Positions 10,534 through 21,145 of a stretch of 64,000 nucleotides of DNA are shown piece after piece. Position numbers and translations under genes: made by a program. The notes beneath the pieces are model-generated. The model was not told where the DNA came from and searched no databases. It was given only the letters and a program-made list of their open reading frames with translations. The DNA lies in NCBI RefSeq assembly GCF_003369915.1, contig NC_046676.1, forward strand, positions 25,234,001 through 25,298,000, written 5' to 3'. Positions within the stretch are counted from its first letter, which is position 1. Each line of letters opens with the position of its first letter. The stretch is from Drosophila miranda. Taxonomy: Eukaryota; Arthropoda; Insecta; Diptera; Drosophilidae.

Positions 10534-12085
10534 TTTTTTTGTGTTTGTACTTTTAAATAGTACATTATACAAAAATTGTGGCGCCTACTGCTTAACTACA
10601 TATGTGTAGTGGCAGACATGGCTATTAAATGGCAGGGTAACATTGGTTACAATAATGGCTATTTGGTAATTTAACAGTGTTGGATATAGCTAAGGTAATA
10701 CTAATCTTAGTATTAATTTGTGTTTTGTGTAGATTGCTTACAATGTTTTAATTTACATGTGGATTTGGTGCGTTGGTGTTATTGCGACTGATCTCCATAT
10801 TATGAGTTGAGAAGGGATTTCTTCGCCAGTTTTCGCGTCTAGCCTGTGATTGTTCTGAGTGCTTTGTTTTGTAATTTTTACAGTTTGTCCATTTGCGTGC
10901 TAGATGTTAGGGGTCCCCAGACTGGCATGGCGTACTGCCATATTGGGGCAACCAGTTGCTTGAAGAGAAGGACTTTCAGGTGCAGGGTAAGATTGCTTCT
11001 TCTGACTACAGCAGCTACATGTTTGTTGAAGTTGAGCTTCTCATCCATCTGCACGCCAAGGTATGGTAGGACCGTTTTTTTGGGTAAGTGTTGCCCAGCT
11101 ACCGTAGGTGCTGGAGTCTGTTGTTGCGCAGGTGAGAGTGAATGCAAGACATGTGCAGTTTTTGTGAGACTAACGGTAATTCCCCATTTTTTGACCAGGA
11201 GTGAGCGTCAGCTAGAAGCCTCTCCATGGATTCGTTGCCATGTCGTGGGTTAAAAGCAGACACCAGGTAGACCGCGTCGTCTGCATAAGTTGCTAGGAGT
11301 TGCGTTTGAGTATTGCTTATTTGTGGCTGTGGCATGTCGGCAGTGTATACGTTGTATTGCACTGGGCCAAGGACGCTGCCTTGCGGGACTCCTGCAGCTA
11401 CATGCTTTTGGCTTGAGATGGTATTCCCACAACAGACGATTTTGAAGGTTCTGTCCATAAGATAGCTGGTGAGTGGGATGAATAATTTGTCCGGTATTAT
11501 GGTTTTGGTTTTGCAGAGAAGACCCTGATGCCAGACTCTATCGAAAGCTTCCTGAATGTCCATGTAGACAGCACAGCAAGGTCGCTGCTGTCCATAAGAC
11601 CTGAGGATAAATTGTGTGGCTCGTCCGACTTGCTTCTCTGCGGAGTGCTGACTTCTAAAGCCAAATTGATGATTTGGTATGGCCATGGCAAAATGTTCTT
11701 CAAAGAGACGTGTTTGAATAAGGCGCTCGAATATTTTTGAGAATTCTGTTAGAAGACTGATAGGCCTGTATGATTGAAGTTTATCCGGCGGCTTTCCTGG
11801 CTTCTGTATCATTGTAATTTTGGCACATTTCCAAGCTTTTGGGAAATACCCAATCTGCAGGGCAGATTTGAATATTAGCATAAGGTAGGAAACGGCAGAT
11901 AACGGTAAGACTTTTATGACACTGCTATCAATATTATCAAACCCAGATGACTATTTTGACTCAAGTTTTTTGATTTCAGATTTTAATTCGTTGATGGTAA
12001 AAGGTCTGATTTTTTGTTCGTCTGGTGGATCGCTACTTTGCAGCACTGATTCAATTTCCTCCCTGTCTTCTAGATCTGCCGTGAT
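10534..12085 (-). mobile_element. Oldest TelA-like fragment: 3'UTR and decayed reverse transcriptase, 5'-truncated
   Basis: The element begins at its 3' end with oligo(T) 10,534-10,540. The 3'UTR (to about 10,740) aligns with the distal TelA 3'UTR (TGGCGCC.ACTGCTTA, GGTAACATTGGTTAC, TAATACTAATCTTA) but lacks the host-like exon found there. The coding remnant, about 12,085-10,745, matches TelA pol from ITADLEDREEI through the RT core (FGFRSQHSAEKQVGR, AGVPQGSVLGPV, LLATYADDAVYLV) to RNPFSTHNMEISR. It is broken: an in-frame stop near 11,951 replaces the TelA APG region, there are frame changes near 11,140 and a stop near 10,888, and about 75 residues are missing before the C-terminal end. It lies against the broken host exon, which fits the oldest surviving insertion at this end. 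Confidence 0.8.
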
Positions 12086-12126
12086 TCTGAGAATGAGATA
12101 AGTAATGTGTAGAAACCGGCTGGAAA

Positions 12127-13019
12127 TTTTTTTTTTTTGATGGCTCGTTTATTGAATTTTTTTTGGAAGTGTGTTTGTCGTGTGAACAATATTGGAAGAC
12201 TAACTTTATGAAGCAGACCAGTTTTTTCACACCTTGCATTAGCAGGGGGGAGAGGGGCCGTCAAGAAGAAAGAACCGTTTTATTTGCATTTATACTCTTA
12301 AATTAGCATATTTAACAAAATTTCTTGGCGCCAACTGCTTATTTTACATTTTACATGTAGTTGCAATGTTTTTAGCTGAAAAATGGGAAGGTAACACTAG
12401 TTGCAGTAATGGTAGGTATTTGGTATTTTTCCATGTAAGCATTTTGAGTGAAAAAAGGTTAGGTAACACTAGGACTTAACATTAACATGTGTTTTGTAAG
12501 GGCTATTGAGTTGCCTTACAGACGATAGTTTTATCTTTAACAGTTTTTACATTATACATTTTACATTACATGGGAGTTAAGGTAATATTAATATACAAAA
12601 ATACTGGACAAAAATATGTTGCTGAAGCTTTATTTACAAATAGGAATTAACTTTTTATTATGCAAGTATTTTGAATGAAGAAAGTTAAGGTAAAACTAGA
12701 CTTAACATTAACATGTTTTTTGTAAGGGCTATTGTGTTGCCTTACAGACGATAGTTTCATCCTTAACAGTTCTTACATTATACATTTGGCGCCACATGAG
12801 GAACTCCAGCGCCACCACTCCAATACGCCATCTACTTATCTGTATATGTAATAAATTCAAATAATACATGCCATATTTTACATTTTACATGTAGTTGCAA
12901 TGTTTTTAGCTTAGCGATTGGAAGGTAACACTAGTTGTAGGTATTCGGTATTTTTTCATGCAAGTATTTTGAGTAAAGAAAGTTAAGGTAACACTAGACT
13001 TAATATTAACATGTGTTCT
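12127..13019 (-). mobile_element. TelA-like 3' end fragment with internally repeated 3'UTR
   Basis: The insertion starts with T12 (12,127-12,138), its oligo(A) tail. 12,230-12,345 aligns with the TelA 3' terminus (TTGCATTAGCAGGGGGGAG, GAACCGTTTTATTTG, TTGGCGCCAACTGCTTA). The piece contains no pol and lacks the host-like exon, so it represents an older or different subfamily. The 12,085-12,126 stretch is unassigned filler between the two insertions. Confidence 0.7.
12425..13019. repeat. Three imperfect direct repeats within a TelA-like 3'UTR
   Basis: The motif beginning CATGTAAGCATTTTGAGTGA and running through GGTAACACTA, CTTAACATTAACATGT and CCTTACAGACGATAGTTT occurs at about 12,431-12,565, 12,656-12,787 and, shortened, 12,958-13,019. 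Between copies 2 and 3 the sequence TTTTACATGTAGTTGCAATG at about 12,882 repeats that at 12,345. The region therefore grew by partial tandem duplication. Confidence 0.7.
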
Positions 13020-13129
13020 CTTTTACAATGGATTGCGTTTTCTCAGTCCGTTCCTGTCCTCGGAGCGGGCTCCATATAAGTGGCGGCGCAAGGCTGATCC
13101 TCATGTCAGCATCACGTTGGCTGGTTGCG

Positions 13130-13583
13130 AACCGCCGCAACTTTAGCATTTAGCTGGGTGCGGACCGCCGCAATTTGCGTATTTAGCTGGGTGCGGTGGA
13201 CGAAACCACCGCACTTTACACAGACGAAGCCGCGTTGACAGAAGTTGTTAAACCGCCGCAATTTTCGCATTTAGCTGGGAGTGGTGGACGAAACCACCGC
13301 ACTTTACACAGACGAAGTAGCGTTTGTGTTTGTGTGTGTGTGTGGGATTATTTCTGGCTGTTGGTTGGCTTGTGTCAGCTTCCATGGCATGCCGCGCCTG
13401 GGCGTTGGCTTGATCGGTCTCCTCCGCCTTCTCCCTCACCCGTTTTGACGTGAGAGTGGCGTCGGTTCGGCGTTCCCTTTTGGGTTTGGCGCCTTTTTGT
13501 GGGGATTTGCGGTGGTTTGTGTTGGTGTTTGTGTAGCTCGGCTGCAGCCGCCGTCGCTGTGGCGTCAGCGGTGCGCGCTGGCG
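13130..13583 (-). mobile_element. Scrambled gag remnants: duplicated zinc-knuckle pieces joined to a TelB-like gag N-terminal piece
   Basis: On the minus strand, 13,180-13,220 and 13,290-13,320 both encode FVCVKCGG-like sequence. About 13,130-13,190 and 13,250-13,285 encode PAKCENCGG-like sequence. These are the second and third knuckles of a TelA-type Gag, repeated and out of order. From about 13,325 to 13,583 the sequence instead resembles the TelB gag 5' half (GT-rich stretch, CCGCCGTCGCTGTGGCGTC). No intact frame survives. 13,020-13,130 is unassigned. Confidence 0.55.
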
Positions 13584-13925
13584 TTTTTTTTTTTGTCTTT
13601 CGTATGCAACGGCGGCAATACGTAATTAGCATAGCGCAACGTAACCCAGCTCGAGCCTTCGCCTGTTCCAGCAGGATAGGGGAGCCAGTGTTACGTTACG
13701 CCATGGGGACTTTATTGTACAGATACTATTCTAGCATTTTAAATACAAATTATTAGGGCTGTAGTTTACCATAAATATTCTGTAAATAGCTGTCTACGAG
13801 CTGCTGTTAGCAGCCGTAGGCAGCAAATACAATGCTTTTGGACAGCACGAATTCTCCACTGCCGGCAGTGCTGCCGGCGCAATCGTCAATCTGGGGAAAT
13901 CTCTCCACTTTGGAGAATAGGCGTA
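13584..13925 (-). mobile_element. TelC 3'UTR fragment, copy 1
   Basis: It starts with T11 (13,584-13,594) and aligns with 17,660-18,097 and 21,237-21,690. Shared landmarks are TCGTATGCA.CGG, the inverted repeat CGTAACGTAAC/GTTACGTTACG, GCTGCTGTTAGCAGC, and the hairpin GCCGGCAGTGCTGCCGGC at 13,862-13,879. It carries no coding sequence. It ends where the Klp61F-containing segment begins, near 13,925. Confidence 0.7.
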
Positions 13926-14067
13926 TTCCAACAGCTTTATTTAGCTGTCACCAAGTTGAAAAGAGTAAACGTGTACATTTCCAAGTGCTGGAAACAAAAG
14001 TTTCACACCATATTTTGGGTGGCATCATTTTTACGCGCTAAAAAGTGAATTTTGAGTTTTGTGGCAG

Positions 14068-14468
14068 GCACGCAAATCGAATCAAAACATTCAGGTCTAT
14101 GTGCGCGTTAGGTGAGTGCCCCATCTACGGGTAGTAGATCGCCCAATAAGTACGATTTCCATCCCTGCAGGCCGCTGAATGCACGCGAGCGATGCATACG
14201 CTCCGCAGAGGTTGTGGATGTGCTCAATCCACGCGAGATCCTCACACGCCACACCCTCGACTCGAAGTTGACGAAGAAGTTTACGTTTGATCGGAGCTTC
14301 GGCCCCGAGTCCAAGCAATGCGATGTCTATGCGGTGGTGGTGTCGCCCCTGATCGAAGAGGTGCTAAGCGGCTAGAATTGCACGGTGTTCGCGTACGGAC
14401 AGACGGGTACTGGCAAGACGCACACGATGGTGGGGAATGAGAACGCGGAGTTGAAGTCCTCTTGGGAA
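14068..14468 (+). pseudogene. Klp61F: Klp61F (kinesin-5) genomic fragment captured among the retroelements
   Basis: Exon 14,068-14,111 encodes ARKSNQNIQVYVRVR. A 59-nt intron follows (14,112-14,170, GTGAGT...CTGCAG). The second exon encodes PLNARERCIRSAEV, KKFTFDRSFGPESKQCD and [18 protein letters not shown], the motor-domain start and P-loop of the BimC/kinesin-5 family, then [12 protein letters not shown] at 14,373-14,375 replaces a codon just before NCTVFAYG, and similarity stops near 14,468. The retained intron shows a DNA-level copy, not a processed one. It lies on + whereas all neighbouring elements lie on minus. Flanks 13,925-14,067 and 14,469-14,700 may be further host-derived DNA; I see nothing recognisable in them. 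Confidence 0.85.
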
Positions 14469-15472
14469 GATGTTTTTGGGGTTGTGTGTCGACGGCGCGA
14501 GCACAATAAGACTGATTGGCCACAGTGACCCTCAGCTAATTTTATTTGTTTTCGCAGTTTTTACATTTTAACGCATTTACAAATATTTCTAAAAACTGTT
14601 ATTTTAACAGCTGAACCACTACTCTTAACATGGTTGGGATACTTTCTCGTTAGGTTTGTGTTTTTATAAGTTAATGTTATTTATTGGCGTTTAAAATTAA
14701 TGACATTTATTGGGGAGCAGAAAGTTTGTCGAGTGGGGGGAGGGACTTGTTGTCATGTCAGCGGGGGCACGGCACGGCACGGCACACGACAGACACCACA
14801 AAAAAAGAAAACAAAGCACAACAGCAAGACAACGGAAAACGGCGACACGAAAAAAGACACGAAACGGTTTTGGCACGTCCGACGATCGCGACCTCTCGAG
14901 CGGGTGGACGAGATGAGAGTGGCGGACGAGGTTCATGGTGGAACACTCATATGTCCACCAACTCCCACACTCTCCCCTCCACACTCGAATGGCCCGATCG
15001 CCGATCGTCATTTACCGGTGCTCACACCCCCGGTTCCACTTTCACTCACCCCAATATTGAGTGAGATGAAAGTAGTCCGAGGGCAGCAGCACGGAGAATT
15101 GGCATTGGCGGTTTGTTTTAGTGGCTGATTGCTTCGTGTTGTTGCTGATTAGTGGCTCGTGTCTAATGTTTGTGCTGTGTGTATTGGCTGCTCTGTTGTC
15201 AAGGATGGGATGGGATGGGAAGGGGAAAGTTTGCCTGCACCCGTATAACCGCCCGGATACTTTATACGTCCGGGCGCGAGACGCTCCGTAGAGTCGACCG
15301 CATAGCATCATGTGGGCGGTTTAAATGGCTTTATTGGGGCATTTGGCAGAGTGGCGAAGGATGGCAGTGTACATTTTATTCCTGCACAACCTCATCTGGT
15401 CTTTGGTGGCATTTGAAGTGGGTGGGGGGGGTGGGTGAGGAAATGGCTGGGCGTAAATTGCCGAATTTGCGA

Positions 15473-15537
15473 CCGATAACACACCGGCATTGATAAATGC
15501 AATTTGAATTTGAAATGGCTTTTTGGTGTGTTATCGG
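15473..15537. repeat. 13-bp inverted repeat in TelB-1 3'UTR
   Basis: CCGATAACACACC at 15,473-15,485 pairs perfectly with GGTGTGTTATCGG at 15,525-15,537 around a loop of about 39 nt. The same hairpin recurs in every TelB that retains this region. Confidence 0.85.
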
Positions 15538-15875
15538 TCAAAGTCTGGTATTTGCGTGGTATTTTTTGTAATACCACGTGTCAAGGGGGGGAATTATGGG
15601 AATGGCAGATAGGTTGGGAAGAAGAGTAAGAAGGTAAAACTAATTAGAAAACTACGAAAATTTACAATTAACTACAGAGAAAACTACATTAATTTACAAA
15701 AACTTAATCCTAATATCACAGGCAAGTAACTAAAACTATGGACAAACTATCTACGGACATGCAAAAACTACAGAAACAACAGGATTGACATCTACAACAA
15801 ATACATTGATGCAGACAAGGTAAAATAAACGATAATTGACATACATTTACAACATATAAACATATTAATTATATT

Positions 15876-17510
15876 TAGCCCTTGTAGGCGCTGATGTGGG
15901 CGCCCTGGCAGTTGGCGCATTTGGGATTGACGGCCCTTGGCTTGCTGCACTCCGTCGTCAGATGTCCACCCGCGCATTTCATGCAGACAGCAGCTCGTCT
16001 ACAGTATGCACGGGTGTGGCCAAACACCTGACATCGATGGCACTGGGCGGGGTCACGGGAGACTCCAAGTCTCTCAACCGTGACGGGCCTCCCACCCAGG
16101 CGTCGCAGCTTTAACACCCCGCATTGGCCACGGTCCGGTTTGGGGGCGATCTCAGCCTCGAAATGGTTGAGTTGGCGGCTGCGATCAAATCGATCGGTGA
16201 TCACCCTTACAAACCGAACCGTGAACCCCTCGTTCAACATACTGCTGCGGATCCAATCCGGCGGCATGGAGTGGGAGAGTCCTCGGATGAGGATCCTCAA
16301 GCCACGTTCCTGGCTGGGCTGATGCCCGAATTCGCCGTGTCGGATGTCATCGTCGGTGGGAGTGGCAGGGGTGTTCGTGATGGTGATGGCAGTGGTGGTG
16401 TTTGTATTGGCAGGTGTATTTGTATTGGCGTCATTATTATTTCTATTGTTAATTGTGGTATTGTCTGTGTGAATGGCTGGTAATTGTCTATGTATTGGCT
16501 GTTGTCGATGTTGGTGATGACTGTGGGTCTGCCTGTTGGCATTTATAGTAATGGCAGAGGCAGGGACAGGGGCAGGGGCATGTGTTGGCTGTGCAGATTG
16601 CGGCATAGTGGCAGGATCGGCAACTGTGTTGGTGTTGGCTGCATCTGCCGTCCGTTTCTGCTGCTTCTGCTGTTGCTCCCTCAGCTCGTGCTGCCTCAAC
16701 TGCTCCTGGACAATAGCCTCTAGCTCCTCCAGTGTCTGCCTTTTCTTCTTCGGCTTCCCAATTGGCGGCCGCTGCTGCCGCTGCTGGTGATGGCGGCCCC
16801 GTCGTCTGGTCTGCTTCCTCTCACCCTCATCCTCATCTTCGCTCCCACTGTCGATGAGGGCGCGGCGTCGTTTTGGTGTTGGTGGGATTTGTGGTATTGG
16901 TGCCGGCTCAGCATTGGCCCGGATCGCCCCGCCGCTCGAGCTCGAACTAGGTTCGACTCGCAACAGGTTCGATCCGGTCGTGTGTGTGTGTGTGTGTGTG
17001 CGTGGCGGCCCTTTGGCCGTTTTGGCGCTCCGATCTTGCGTGTCGGCTTGCCGGCTCTCCTCCGTCTTCTCCCTCTCCCCCCTCTCCCGTTACTCCCGAA
17101 CAGTCCGAGAGTGTGAGAGGCGGGAAAAGTGGAATCTTTTCGGCCTTTCCCTTTGTGTTTGGCGGGATTTTGGGATTTGGCGGGGTTGCGGGATTTGCAG
17201 TTGGTATTGGCGCTGCTGTTGCTGCTGATGTGATGGGGCTCGAGGGGGGAGTGGCTGTGGCCGTGGATATATCGGCCATGGCAATGGCTGGGTACTCACT
17301 CGCTGGATGGCTGTGGCGTCGGCGCTCTGCATTGGCTGGGGCGTTGGTATTGGCGCCTGCGCCGAGGGCTCTGCTGCTGCTGCTGCTATTGGCGGTGTTT
17401 GTGTTGGTGTTGTTGGCTACTGCTGCTGCTGCTAGGGCGCCTCTGCGGGCCGCTCTGCCGCCGTCGCTGTGGCGTCTGTTTGACCCTCGTCTGGCCATTC
17501 CTCTGGTCAT
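15876..17510 (-). pseudogene. TelB-1 gag, frameshifted and C-terminally deleted
   Basis: The start ATG is at 17,510 (MTRGMARRGSNRRHSDGG), the same start as in TelB-3 and TelB-4. The N-terminal frame runs to about 16,950, where a frameshift leads to a second frame covering the rest. That frame includes GEFGHQPSQERGLRILIRGL and three zinc knuckles: CHRCQVFGHTRAYC, CMKCAGGHLTTEC and CANCQGAHISAYKG. The last knuckle loses its final cysteine at the internal deletion. Gag of telomeric elements binds RNA and carries it to chromosome ends; this copy is unlikely to function. Confidence 0.75.
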
Positions 17511-17637
17511 GGCTGGCTGTTGGTTTGTGTGTTGGCGATCTGCTGCCTGTTTTTTTTTTTTTAATTGAAAAGTCTCCTGTGTGTGTGTGTTTGTGTTTAA
17601 TGTAATTTATTGGCACTTTTATTCTCTTTTTTTTTTT

Positions 17638-17659
17638 ACGATGTGGACGGGAACAAAAG
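17638..17659 (-). other. 22-nt TelB 3'-end tag between two oligo(T) tracts
   Basis: The 22 nt between T11 (17,627-17,637) and T10 (17,660-17,669) match a TelB 3'-terminal segment (GATGTGGACGGGAA.AAAAG, compare 23,670-23,690). This is the layout of HeT-A 5' tags: a scrap of a neighbour's 3' end plus its oligo(A), copied onto the 5' end of a new element. Confidence 0.6.
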
Positions 17660-18097
17660 TTTTTTTTTTGTGTGTCGTATGCAGCAGCGGCGATACGTAA
17701 CTAGCATACCGTAACGTAACCCAGCTCGAGCCTTGGCCTGATCCAGCAGGTTAGGGGAGCCGTGTTACGTTACGCTATGGGGACTTTATTTATACCAATA
17801 CTTAGTCTAGCATTTTAGGTACAATTTGTTGAGGCTGTATCTTATAATATTTGTAAATATCTGTCTACAAGCTGCTGTTAGCAGCCGTAGGCAGCAAATA
17901 CAATGCTTTTTTCCCCACCAAGAATTCTCCTCTGCCGGCAGTGCTGCCGGCGCAATCATCTTTTGGGAAAATATCTCCACTTTGGCAACAGTCCGTTAGC
18001 CAGAGGGGGGAGAGGGAGTGGGTAGAGCTAAAGCGTAATACTCTTGACTTTAAAATTAAATTTAAGTGTAAACTATCAGTTAAGGGGAACATTTTGG
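17660..18097 (-). mobile_element. TelC 3'UTR fragment, copy 2
   Basis: It begins with T10 (17,660-17,669) and aligns with 21,237-21,690 through AAGGGGAACATTTTGGTT. Inverted repeat arms CGTAACGTAAC and GTTACGTTACG are at 17,710-17,720 and 17,764-17,774. It is 5'-truncated before any coding sequence, and the next insertion's oligo(T) follows directly. Confidence 0.7.
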
Positions 18098-21000
18098 TTT
18101 TTTTTTTTTTTTTTTTTTTTTCGCTGAGTGCTTCGCAGTCCATATCAGAGTCCTCCGATACGGCTGCGGCGTCAGGTTGTGTATTGGCGGCGGGTCTTGT
18201 AGGTATTGGTGCTGCTGCTGGTGTCTGTGTTGGAGGATTGGCCACTGCTGAGCCACTGCCCTTTGCTTCCGTCAGGTTTGTAATTAATGTGGTAAGTTCT
18301 TGCAGTCTTTTCTCTAAGTTTTCAATTTTGACGGCGTACTCTTTTAAGATTTCCACACACTTGCCATCGCATTGGATGGCTGGCTGCTGCTGATGCTGAG
18401 GATTTCTCGGTGTCTGGAAACGTTTAGGAGTTGGCTGCACCCGTTGATCGCGCTGGCATGCTGGTGCTGCTGCTGGTGCTGCCGACCCAAATTGTGTCCG
18501 CGCTGCTGCTGATTTTGTTTTTGTTGCTGCTGCTGCTCATCCCTTAGCTTCTGCTGGATCCTGGCCAAATGGTTTTCGGCCGGATTGGCTTGCGCACCTC
18601 GGCTATACAAGGGCCTGCGGGTGTTGGGCGTTGCTGCTGCAGCTGGTGTTGGTGCTGCTGGTTTGGCCCCCTGTCTGCCGCTTGAATGCTGCTGTTGCTG
18701 TTGCTGTTGGTGTTGTGGCCGCTTCTTTTGAGATGACTGCTGCTGCTTGGGGGCGTGGATATGGGGCTGCTGTTGCTGGGAAGGACGACGACTGCTCTTC
18801 GGCTGTTGCCGTTCTGCCGCGCGTGGCTGCTGCAGCTGCTCAGCATTCCCAGACCGCAACACCCTGCTGTAGGAAGGCCTGCCATTGCCTCTGGTGCCTG
18901 TGTTTGCTGTCTGCTGTTGTTGTTGCTGGGATTGGCGACTCGGCTGCTGAGTTTGTGGGCGTTGTTGGTCAGTTGGCTGCTGTGGCTGCTGGCGTTGCTG
19001 TTGATACTGCTGCCTCTGCTGCTCACCGATGAGCCTATTTGCCCTTAGCTGTCTACGAGCCTTTTTGTAGGCGGCACATCCCTTGTAGCAGCTCACGTGC
19101 TTGCCGCTACAATTGGCGCATTTAGGATCCTCCTGCCTGGGTTTCCTGCATGCTGATGAGGGGTGATCTCCTGCGCATTTCATGCACTTGAATGGCCGTC
19201 TGCAATAGTTTTTTGTGTGGCCAAACTCCTGGCACCGATGGCACTGAGCTGGGTCGCGTGGCTTGGCTTGTCTCACTACCGAGACGCATTGGTTGGCCAG
19301 TTGTTTAATGGCAAGTATTGCCTCATGGCCGCCATCCGCCTTGGGCTGAATTTCAACCTCAAATATGTTTAGAGGCCTCCCATTAAAACGGTGCTTTAAT
19401 CCTCGGATAAACCGGGCAGTAAATCCCAGCCGTTCCAGCTCCTCAGTAATCCAGCTGCTTGGCGTAGTGTGGTGTAAATGCCGCACTATTACACGGTAGC
19501 CCCTGTCGCTGCGCGGCTGGTGTGTATGGAGTTGGGTGCTATCTTCAGCAAGGGCGTTCTGTATGGCGTTGTATGTTGCCATGTCATCGCACTGGACTCT
19601 GAGTCCACTGTTGGCCATGGATTTCGTCGTAAATTTCCCCACATTTGGATTGATGGTCAATTTATTTAGGAGGGGTACAATTGCAGACACCAGGGGCAGG
19701 AAGAGTGTAGGGACCTTGGTGCTACGTATTGGTGGTTGAATTAAATTTGTATTAATGTCTGGCTGATGTTGCGGCTGATGGTTGTCCGTCTCCATCTGTT
19801 GACGTTCAGACTCCATCCTTTGTGGCTCCCTGTGTTGTTGGACCTCACACTGTTGACCAACCGTCGGCGACTCTTGGTCTGACTCTATCTGTCGGGTCTC
19901 ATGATGCAGTCTTTTGGCAAATTGGCTCTTAAACATAGGCGTGTCCAGTGTCAGGCAGGTAAAGTCGTCATTATCTGAATCCGTTTCCATCGCCGCGCAT
20001 CTTCGTTTGAGCGGCGAGCGAAACGAATTTGTAGTCAAGTTGGCCTTTGCTATAGGGGTAAGGGGCAGGGGCGAGGGCGGCTCATTATCCAACAGCGGAG
20101 GCACATTATTTAGCCATTCTTTTACATTGTGTGCGTCCGCCTGAGTCAATGTAGGCAGCAAGCATTTTCTGCTTCTGCTAGTGTTGGTGCTTTTAGCTGT
20201 CGTCAAACGTTGTTGCTGTTGCTGGTCATTGTTTTGCTGTATGCCGTTTATAGTTTCGGCATAAGTCAATGTGTTTGTTTTTGTTTTGGTATTGGCGTAG
20301 GTCAGGGTAGCTTCGTTTGGTTTGCTGTTCGTGTTTGTGGTTTGTTTCGGCGGGAGAGAGCAAGCATCTCTCTTTTTGTCATAAGTGCGTGTGTGCATGT
20401 TTGGCGGCAAACGCTTTGGGGCTTGAAGTGACGCGACTTCATTTTGTTTTTGCGCCGAGGGTTCGAATGCTGAGAGAGCGCAAGCGTCGCTCTCTATGAT
20501 GCTTGAGTGAGTTGTTTCGTTTGTTTGGCGCGAAAACATATGGGCGTAGTTCTTGTTTTTATTGTGTGCATTTAAATGCTCTTTGGTGAGAGCGAATGCG
20601 CCGCTATTTTTGGAGCCCGTTGCGCTTTCGCTTCTGGGAGCAATTTTTGTCTGCGTCTTTGTCGGTGTCTTTGATGGCGGTTGTTGTTTTTGTGTACTAG
20701 CGTCAGTTTTTGGTGGGATTGGCGGGAATTTTTTAACATATAGGCTCCTGTCCAGGAAGCGACGCTCAAATTCCAGAACCGTCGCTCCCAAGGAACTCTG
20801 GGAACTCTCTGGCGAGTCCATCTCCAACTCACCCGCTTCGGCTGATGATTCTCTTGCCGAGTTGTCCATAACATCCATATTTTGGGTCGTTTTGGAGCAA
20901 GTGCGTCCGTTTGGTGGTGGCCTGGTCCAGTTGCGTCAGTAGCCTTTCCTCTTTTATTGCAGCTAGATTTTTGCTGCGTGGTCCAGAGTTTATTGAGTTT

Positions 21001-21145
21001 ATTGGCTTCACTGTATTACGGCGCCGATCACAGTTGATTAGATTGCATTATTTGCAATTATTTGGCACATATTGTTCATTTCCCGGTTTAAACATTTATT
21101 TTAAAACATTTACAGTTCCACAGATAACAACAAAACACAAGTCAC
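18098..21145 (-). mobile_element. Divergent gag-only element with a premature poly(A) inside gag
   Basis: T24 at 18,098-18,121 is the tail; it follows gag codons for SDMDCEALSE directly, with no 3'UTR. In intact TelB copies those codons continue for about 35 more residues and then a 2.2-kb UTR. The 5' part is complete: about 270 nt of 5'UTR upstream of the gag ATG at 20,878. It is therefore a 3'-shortened copy, which fits reverse transcription of a prematurely polyadenylated RNA. Confidence 0.6.
18122..20878 (-). pseudogene. Long Gag protein of the divergent gag-only element (one frameshift, 3'-truncated)
   Basis: The first frame runs from ATG 20,878 (MDVMDNSARESSAEAGELEM) to 18,344, 844 codons. 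The order is: acidic N-terminus; a Thr/Asn/Lys-rich region; a conserved segment GYRVIVRHLHHTTPSSWI near residue 470; three zinc knuckles (CHRCQEFGHTKNYC, CMKCAGDHPSSAC, CANCSGKHVSCYKGC); and a very Gln-rich tail. Homology to TelB Gag shows that the true reading frame shifts near 18,440 to one encoding QCDGKCVEILKEYAVKIENL and SDMDCEALSE, a short coiled-coil-like C-terminal part. Only the frameshift and truncation break it. The large Gln/Asn content may be disordered. It is related to, but clearly diverged from, the TelB Gag. Confidence 0.75.

Larger units (their letters stand above)
14700..17637 (-). mobile_element. TelB-1: HeT-A-like gag-only element, internally deleted
   Basis: The 3' part (about 14,700-15,870) aligns with the TelB 3'UTR: the GGCACGGCACGGCACACGAC block, the CACTCATATGTCC block, CGACCGCATAGCATC, and the 13-bp inverted repeat at 15,473-15,537. 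The proximal 3'UTR and the gag C-terminus are missing: gag breaks off at the last zinc knuckle near 15,876 and joins directly to 3'UTR. The 5' end is at T11 17,627-17,637, which belongs to the next piece. The 3' boundary near 14,700 lacks a clear oligo(T), so it is approximate. Confidence 0.75.

Noticed and set aside
14068-14468. Functional kinesin gene
   Set aside because: Only the start of the motor domain is present and TAG interrupts it before the P-loop.
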